Assembly: GCA_020631675.1 (NCBI GenBank)
Contig: JAHDGT010000126.1
Span: forward strand, 1 to 10,428
DNA: 10,428 nucleotides
Origin: Bacteroidota bacterium
Lineage (GTDB): Bacteria; Bacteroidota; Bacteroidia; Chitinophagales; UBA2359
Direction of reading: 5' to 3'
Positions 5,991 through 10,428 of this stretch are shown here, one piece after another (positions within the stretch are counted from its first letter, which is position 1; each line of letters opens with the position of its first letter). The position numbers and the translations under genes are program-made. The notes beneath the pieces are model-generated. The model saw nothing but the letters and a program-made list of their open reading frames with translations, was not told where the DNA came from and did no database searches.

Positions 5991-7088
5991 TTAGAAGAAT
6001 ACCGGGTGGAATTTGACTTTTCCTTGTGAGTTGAATTGTATGGCGGGTGCGGGGATTTTAAGCACATTGAAACCGCCTAATAAAAAACGAGCCCATCTGC
6101 GCTTTGCTTTGATTCTGCTCAAGTCGACATCCAAAGAAAGGTAGTACTGCCGATATCTGTTGATGTTGCTTTTGTCTATGGTCAGCCCGTTCTCATCTTC
6201 CCAGATGTTATCATCTCCACCGAACATATCTTCGGCACCATAGCCTATGGCTATATTCAACCAATCGGGAAAGCGACGTTCTTCTTTCATGAAGCTTTTT
6301 AAATTAACAGATGCCCAATAAGTTTGTCCGTTATAATCTTTTAGAATGCGCTCTCCGAAATTATTCCCGTATAAAGCAATGGCTCGTTCTTGTACTTCTT
6401 GGTCGTAATCTTTGTAGCTAACAAAATGGGGTAAGAATTTAATACGGATCCTTTGCTCTTTCCAGGCTAGCTCCTGACCTAAGTACAGCAGTGCACCACT
6501 TGTGTTTGAAATGATATCACCAGTAGAAGCACCCCATTCAGCAGAAAAGCCATCTAATAGCTCTATCCCTCCCTGTAAAATAAAAGCAGTAGCAGCTCCC
6601 CAATAGGCCGATTTCCTGTCCGAACTGCCCATCCATCGGTATAATTCTGTCGCATATTCCGCTTCTGCATAGGCCGTCCAAGCATGCCCGACCTTATCGA
6701 TCTGCAACCATCCTTTATTGTCGTTGAAAAAATGAAAGGGCGTTCTTTCATATTGGCCGTACCAGATCTCATTCATCGCGATCATGGAGGCGATGTAGGA
6801 GACGCTAATGAAAGTGCTGATACCAATAGTGCGCCCTTTGTGGAGATACGGGGCAGGTGCTAGTAGCGGAAGCTGTTGTTGGGCACTATCTGGAATTAAG
6901 AGACGTGTTTGATAAAAGCTCGGATAATGACCAGAATCTATTAACGCCTGCGGTCGCTGCTGTTGCTGTATTTGTGCGTTTGCAGAAATGCTAAAAGCTA
7001 ACTGAAAACTAAAAAAAATACCGAGCAACAGCAAAGAAAGCGAATAGCTATTCTTTAGTAGTTGCGCGGTATTTTTAAGTGTATTCAT
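5991..7088 (-). CDS. DUF2279 (YfiM-like) envelope protein
   Basis: This is a 365-residue protein with an N-terminal signal peptide: a basic start, a hydrophobic core at about 16-33, and likely cleavage after ANA at residue 38. It is therefore exported to the periplasm or outer membrane. The DUF2279 core spans about residues 85-215, with FHFFNDNKGWLQIDKVGHAW (118-137), IELLDGFSAEWG (175-186) and GDIISNTSGALLYLGQ (190-205). The Bacteroidota-type extension has ERILKDYNGQTYWASVNL (246-263) and PDWLNIAIGYGAEDMFGG (274-291), and the protein ends with Phe-Phe, as is common for outer-membrane proteins. Molecular function is unknown. It lies 25 bp after the phosphomutase gene on the same strand and is likely in its operon. 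Its stop codon adjoins the terminator of the convergent gene. Confidence 0.88.
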   Translation of the reverse strand: MNTLKNTAQLLKNSYSLSLLLLGIFFSFQLAFSISANAQIQQQQRPQALIDSGHYPSFYQTRLLIPDSAQQQLPLLAPAPYLHKGRTIGISTFISVSYIASMIAMNEIWYGQYERTPFHFFNDNKGWLQIDKVGHAWTAYAEAEYATELYRWMGSSDRKSAYWGAATAFILQGGIELLDGFSAEWGASTGDIISNTSGALLYLGQELAWKEQRIRIKFLPHFVSYKDYDQEVQERAIALYGNNFGERILKDYNGQTYWASVNLKSFMKEERRFPDWLNIAIGYGAEDMFGGDDNIWEDENGLTIDKSNINRYRQYYLSLDVDLSRIKAKRRWARFLLGGFNVLKIPAPAIQFNSQGKVKFHPVFF

Positions 7089-7113
7089 ATAGAAAATAAA
7101 GAGCAGGGATGCT

Positions 7114-8532
7114 TTAGACCGTTTTTAAAATAGCACGTACTTCTTCCAATACATGTTCTACTTTTTCCGCTGAAGGAGCTTCAGCATATACCCTAAGCAC
7201 GGGTTCTGTACCAGAAGGACGGATCATGACCCAGTGGTTCTCGTCGTTCAAGAAGAAGCGATAGCCATCCAAATGGTCTGTACGAACGATCTTATAAGAA
7301 CCGAATTCGGTAAAAGCACCTTCTGCACAGCGGTCCATTATTCGCCACTTTTGGTCATTTGGAATATGCAGGTCGTTTCTATTGTAGAAAAACGGACCTG
7401 TTACCGCATAAATTTCTTGGATGAGTTCTTTTAGGCTTTTGCCGGTTTTAGCCATGAACTCCAATAAGATCAAGCCCATCCAAATTCCGTCTCGTTCGGG
7501 TAAATGATCCATGACCGCGATACCACCACTCTCTTCTCCGCCAAGTAGAATGTCTTCATTGCCTTGGATCATCACTTCACAAATGTACTTGAAGCCGATC
7601 TTGGTGGTTTCTTGTGGTAAACCATATGCTTCACACAGCTTTGCCGCTCTAGGGGTAACACTGAATGCAGTGACCACTTTGCCGCCTTGACCTTTGTATT
7701 TGTGTAGGTAATGCACCAAAAGCAGAATAACATGATGTGCATCCACATAATTGCCATCCGCATCATATACACCAATGCGATCGGCATCTCCATCATTGGC
7801 GATCCCGATCTGCAAGTCGGGTTCGGCTGCCATTACAGCACTGAACTCTTGCAGGTTTTTATGGATAGGTTCAGGTGCTTGTCCTAAGAAGCCCGGATTC
7901 TCCCCGCAATGCAATAAGGTCGCTTCGGGAAAGAGTTGCTTCATCACATTTCTTCCCGCACCGAACATGGCATCATAGCCAATGCCAATACCTGATTTTT
8001 TAATGGCGTCCAGGTCGAAGCTCTCTTGTATCCGCTCTAAATACATTTCCTCCAGAGGAACATACTCGATCAGTCCTGCTTCTTCATAATCCGCTAATGT
8101 TTTAGTCGGAATAGGATAGTGGTCGGGAATGCGATCCTCTACTTCTTTGATGCTGGCAGGCACTGCCGGACCTCCGAAATGCGCTTTTAGTTTGAAGCCA
8201 TTATAAGCGGGCGGGTTATGACTTGCTGTGATCACCACACCAGCTTGTGCGCCTAACTTAAGCGTACCTAGAGAAACCATAGGCGTGGATACGAACCCCC
8301 TTGCTAAATATACCTTCACCCCATGCTCGCACAATACTTTAGTGGCCACTTCCGCGAACATCGGACCACCAAATCTACAATCATGCCCCAATACCACAGC
8401 GGGTTGCTCATGATCTTTTAAAAGCCATAAGGCCGTCGCTGCGGAAACTCTGGCCACATTGGTATTGGTATACGTATCCGCAATGATGGCACGCCAACCG
8501 TCGGTGCCGAATTTAATTTTATCAGGCTGCAT
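7114..8532 (-). CDS. Phosphoglucomutase/phosphomannomutase (alpha-D-phosphohexomutase)
   Basis: This 472-residue enzyme interconverts hexose 1- and 6-phosphates, linking glycolysis to glycogen, cell-wall and surface polysaccharide precursors. All four family signatures are intact: FGTDGWR (8-14), the catalytic phosphoserine loop TASHNPP (102-108, Ser104), the metal-binding DGDADR (247-252), the sugar-binding GGEESGG (331-337), and the phosphate-binding RPSGTEP (438-444). The GGEESGG form and the overall length fit the broad-specificity glucose/mannose group rather than GlmM, but preference for glucose or mannose cannot be read from the sequence. The start at 8532 puts the FGTDGWR signature at residue 8, which is normal. 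It is the first gene of a pair with the DUF2279 gene; the intergenic region upstream (8533-8797) is shared with the divergent UspA-like gene. Confidence 0.95.
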   Translation of the reverse strand: MQPDKIKFGTDGWRAIIADTYTNTNVARVSAATALWLLKDHEQPAVVLGHDCRFGGPMFAEVATKVLCEHGVKVYLARGFVSTPMVSLGTLKLGAQAGVVITASHNPPAYNGFKLKAHFGGPAVPASIKEVEDRIPDHYPIPTKTLADYEEAGLIEYVPLEEMYLERIQESFDLDAIKKSGIGIGYDAMFGAGRNVMKQLFPEATLLHCGENPGFLGQAPEPIHKNLQEFSAVMAAEPDLQIGIANDGDADRIGVYDADGNYVDAHHVILLLVHYLHKYKGQGGKVVTAFSVTPRAAKLCEAYGLPQETTKIGFKYICEVMIQGNEDILLGGEESGGIAVMDHLPERDGIWMGLILLEFMAKTGKSLKELIQEIYAVTGPFFYNRNDLHIPNDQKWRIMDRCAEGAFTEFGSYKIVRTDHLDGYRFFLNDENHWVMIRPSGTEPVLRVYAEAPSAEKVEHVLEEVRAILKTV

Positions 8533-8797
8533 AAGCTGTTTTGATCTTAGATGTCTGTTATCTGCTACTGTTTTAGGGGGGATCCCTTGTGGTCGCCTAA
8601 TGCTGAGAGAACGTTTTTGCAGTAGAGACTATCTACTTCGACAAAACCGTTTTCATGATTACACTTAGACCGCGAAAATAAGGATATGAAATAGAATAGC
8701 CCGCAACTGGACAGACAACTTAGCATTATACTTTTAGGTCTGTCCGATTTTGTTTAAATTCATAGCACCGTGATTCGATTGAGATAAAGAAATTCAT
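8533..8797. other. Divergent intergenic region between the phosphomutase and UspA-like genes
   Basis: This 265-bp gap must hold promoters for both flanking genes. I found no perfect TAnnTTTG on either strand. Near matches are TATTTTCG on the minus strand (8681-8688, about 150 nt before the phosphomutase start) and TACTTTTA on the + strand (8729-8736). The strongest element is the inverted repeat at 8709-8745. There is no good open frame and no tRNA-like fold that I could see. Confidence 0.5.
8709..8745. promoter_or_regulatory. 8-bp inverted repeat around promoter-like sequence
   Basis: GGACAGAC (8709-8716) and GTCTGTCC (8738-8745) are perfect inverted repeats separated by 21 bp. The spacer holds TACTTTTA on the + strand (7 of 8 counting the free positions of TAnnTTTG) and TATAAT on the minus strand (8725-8730). 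The two half-site centres are about 29 bp apart, near three helical turns, as for a regulator binding both sides of a promoter. GATTTTGTTT follows the right arm, so a weak + strand terminator is an alternative. Its start is about 52 bp before the UspA-like gene. Confidence 0.4.
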
Positions 8798-9670
8798 ATG
8801 AGTCAAGTCGTTTTACTCACTGATCTAAAAGCGCATTCCGCCCTTGCGTTGAGCTACGCCTTACAACTGGCCGAAAGAGCAGGAGGGGGGCTGTTGATTT
8901 GCCATACGGCCCGCAAAGCATTGCCTAATGCGAGTGATGCGGAAAAGGGCATGGCGCTTAATGATTTCATGCAATACGCAGAACCTGCGATCGATGCTCG
9001 ATTTGCTCGCCAAGTGTCGCATGCGCACGGGCAGACAGGAAATGTTTTGATTGATCTGAACATATCGTATACCCATTTACCTAAACCCGATCCGGCCAAG
9101 ATGCATCAGTTGTTGTCCCAAAAAAACGCACAGCTTTTAGTCTTAGATGCCGATAACGATCGCTCTAAGTGGATCAATTGGTGGTCTGGTACTAGCCTCT
9201 TGAATAAGCTGATTCAATATAAAATGCCCTGCCCATTATTATCCATACCCCCCCACTGCAACTATCGCGAGCTCTATAAAATGGTGTATGTAACGGCCCT
9301 TCGAAGCACACCGCAAATGTTGCAAAGCATTAAAGGCTTCCAAGCGCGTTTCGATCTAATGATTGATTTTCTCCATGTTCAAGTAGAAGAGACTCGCTCT
9401 TTCTCAAACTTAAAAACGCAATACGAGCAGCTATTGGCTCGCATTTATCACGATCAGATTCTCGCACCCAAGCTCAATCTGCTGTTCAGTGATGCCGTAT
9501 CAGATACATTGAGTAATTTCGCCCTTGAGAATGAGTCCGTACAATTACTAGCGCTCAGTAAGCGACCAAGAAATAAAATGGATACCATCCTGTTCAGAGA
9601 TCTGGTAGAAGATCTCTGCACGGCTTCTCCTGTACCTACTTTAGTGTTTTTCCCGCTCTCAAACAGATAA
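8798..9670 (+). CDS. Tandem UspA-like universal stress domain protein
   Basis: This 290-residue protein looks like two universal-stress-protein domains in a row, about 1-150 and 158-288. Domain 1 starts VVLLTDLKAHSALALSYALQLAERAGGGLLICHTA (the usual first strand, helix and second strand) and ends CPLLSIP (145-151). Domain 2 starts YKMVYVTALRST, has a second strand LMIDFLHV, and ends VQLLALSKRPRN...DLVEDLCTASPVPTLVF, the normal UspA end. The G-2X-G-9X-G(S/T) ATP-binding motif is not visible in either half, suggesting a non-nucleotide-binding type. Both halves are divergent, so the assignment rests on the overall pattern. It is likely cytoplasmic. It is the first gene of a tight pair with the lipoprotein gene (1-bp gap). 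An A-rich stretch precedes the ATG instead of a clear Shine-Dalgarno site. Confidence 0.78.
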   Translation: MSQVVLLTDLKAHSALALSYALQLAERAGGGLLICHTARKALPNASDAEKGMALNDFMQYAEPAIDARFARQVSHAHGQTGNVLIDLNISYTHLPKPDPAKMHQLLSQKNAQLLVLDADNDRSKWINWWSGTSLLNKLIQYKMPCPLLSIPPHCNYRELYKMVYVTALRSTPQMLQSIKGFQARFDLMIDFLHVQVEETRSFSNLKTQYEQLLARIYHDQILAPKLNLLFSDAVSDTLSNFALENESVQLLALSKRPRNKMDTILFRDLVEDLCTASPVPTLVFFPLSNR

Positions 9671-9671
9671 A

Positions 9672-10193
9672 ATGCGCCTTTTTAATTTTGATCTTATTCC
9701 AGCGCTATTGCTTTTTAGCATTTGCCTGATCGCTCCTGCCTGTAGTTCAAGTCAACAGCTCACTGATAATTCCGTATTCAAAAAGCTCAAGGCCGCTCAC
9801 CCGGATGTAGCGCACGAAAAAGCTTTGGATAAATTCCTGCAACAACTGGAAACCACGATCGAAGCGCATGCTTGGGATCAATTATTCACCCTATGCGATA
9901 AAGCACATTTCCGCTCGCAATATTTGATCGGCATACAGCCACCGCAATACCTTGCTGAAATAATGGGGATACACCAAAAAGACAATAAAATCAACCCCTC
10001 CAACCATCCGGTCAATTACGAGAACCTCAATACGATCAAAGAACTAAGCTATACTGAAACCACCTGGGACGCCGTGACAGGCTGGGTCGTCGTCAAGGGT
10101 TTACTATCTCTAACAACAGAAAAAGAACTCGAATTCACCACTTACATCACTGTAAAAGAAGGTGCCTACTACCTTATAGGAGCAGTAGGATAG
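9672..10193 (+). CDS. Putative lipoprotein of unknown function
   Basis: This 173-residue protein starts with a hydrophobic signal (about 8-23) leading to Cys24 followed by Ser-Ser-Ser, the typical look of a Bacteroidota lipoprotein. The -3 to -1 residues are Ala-Pro-Ala; proline at -2 is unusual for a lipobox, so processing by signal peptidase I is an alternative. The mature part has a helix with W-x-x-L-x-x-x-C-D-x-x-H-F (about 88-100) followed by beta-rich segments to the end (TGWVVVKGLLSLT, ELEFTTYITV, AYYLIGAVG). This layout recalls NTF2-like or SnoaL-like folds, as a guess only. The start is 1 bp after the UspA-like stop, so translation is probably coupled. No terminator is clear before repeat copy 3. 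Confidence 0.72.
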   Translation: MRLFNFDLIPALLLFSICLIAPACSSSQQLTDNSVFKKLKAAHPDVAHEKALDKFLQQLETTIEAHAWDQLFTLCDKAHFRSQYLIGIQPPQYLAEIMGIHQKDNKINPSNHPVNYENLNTIKELSYTETTWDAVTGWVVVKGLLSLTTEKELEFTTYITVKEGAYYLIGAVG

Positions 10194-10244
10194 GGGCATC
10201 TGATTTTCCATATACATTGATTGTTCGGGTGCATGCCCGCAATA

Positions 10245-10337
10245 AAAGCTGGCGCTATTGAGCTAAAGAAATCGGCGTCGAGCAGATTATCTCATGTCTC
10301 GAGTCTCATATCTCGGGTCTAAGAAAGCGCCAGCTTT
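10245..10337 (+). other. Outer stem of repeat copy 3
   Basis: AAAGCTGGCGCT (10245-10256) and AGCGCCAGCTTT (10326-10337) are a perfect 12-bp inverted repeat enclosing the 69-nt variable centre. In copy 2 the same arms are reduced to AAAGCTT/AAGCTTT (plus-strand 4941-4947 and 5027-5033). The seventh pair is G:C in copy 3 and T:A in copy 2. Confidence 0.7.
10290..10317 (+). repeat. Two tandem 14-bp units in the variable centre of copy 3
   Basis: TCTCATGTCTCGAG (10290-10303) is followed directly by TCTCATATCTCGGG (10304-10317), matching at 12 of 14 positions. The short TCTCA/TCTCG sub-pattern suggests slippage growth. It sits within the loop of the outer stem of copy 3 and is absent from copy 2. 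Confidence 0.65.
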
Positions 10338-10428
10338 CACTGCGGTCACCGGGCTATCCGTTGCAATTCACCTACTGTTCGCTGCTTCGCTGGCAGGCGT
10401 AAAAATGGCTACCTCTGGGCCGCCTTTT

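Larger units (their letters stand above)
10225..10428 (+). repeat. Intergenic repeat, copy 3 (cut by the window end)
   Basis: This copy has the same orientation as copy 1. It opens with GGGTGCATGCCCGCAATAAAAG, given here in part, matching the head of copy 2 with few changes. It continues through ACCGGGCTATCCGTT (10348-10362) and GCTGCTTCGCTGGCAGGC (10381-10398), both identical in copy 2, into 10391-10428, identical to 15-52. Joining this copy to copy 1 gives a unit of about 260 bp, the same as copy 2. It starts about 30 bp after the lipoprotein gene. Confidence 0.8.

Noticed and set aside
8459..8668. 69-residue + strand open frame in the gap before the UspA-like gene
   Set aside because: It begins antisense inside the phosphomutase gene, has no recognisable domain and is low in coding character.
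10194..10238. GGGCAT/ATGCCC inverted repeat after the lipoprotein gene as a terminator
   Set aside because: A 6-bp stem with a 33-nt loop and no following T run; the right arm belongs to the repeat head.
10290..10317. Start of a CRISPR-like array
   Set aside because: There are only two directly adjacent 14-bp units, with no spacers between them and no cas genes nearby.

Overview
The window looks like ordinary chromosome of a Bacteroidota (CFB-group) bacterium. Protein evidence: a RecQ with a C-terminal helix-turn-helix extension, a small CoA-binding Rossmann protein, a DUF2279 (YfiM-like) envelope protein and an RskA-type domain protein, all with Bacteroidota-style sequences. DNA evidence: genes mostly lack clear Shine-Dalgarno sites, and upstream of recN there is a perfect TAnnTTTG -7 box of the type used by the Bacteroidota primary sigma factor. 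The lineage is inferred from these traits only. No transposase, phage gene, CRISPR array, rRNA or tRNA was seen.

Layout, left to right. (1) Positions 1-107 are the tail half of an intergenic repeat. (2) recQ (+) runs 149-2359. It converges, with a 3-bp gap, on a minus-strand pair: recN (4597-2930) followed by a membrane-anchored RskA-like domain protein (2902-2363). (3) Positions 4598-5065 hold no gene. They carry the recN promoter, a leader rich in hairpins, and a full inverted-orientation copy of the repeat (4792-5054). (4) A CoA-binding protein (minus) and a 109-residue unknown protein (plus) are divergent. The plus gene ends at a strand-specific terminator touching the stop codon of the next minus-strand gene. 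(5) A phosphoglucomutase/phosphomannomutase gene and a DUF2279 envelope gene form a minus-strand pair. (6) After a 265-bp gap with an inverted repeat, a plus-strand pair encodes a tandem-domain UspA-like protein and, 1 bp later, a putative lipoprotein. (7) Positions 10225-10428 are the head of a third repeat copy, cut by the window end.

Gene content is housekeeping: DNA repair (recQ, recN), hexose-phosphate metabolism, the envelope and stress. recQ and recN both act in recombinational repair but are convergent and so separately transcribed.

The least ordinary material is noncoding. A repeat unit of about 260 bp occurs three times. It has conserved ends, two potential stems whose arms differ between copies by compensating changes, and a variable centre. 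The recN leader appears to begin exactly at a 13-bp hairpin with a U9 loop, followed directly by an A8 run. Both are inferences from comparing copies and strands by eye within this window.
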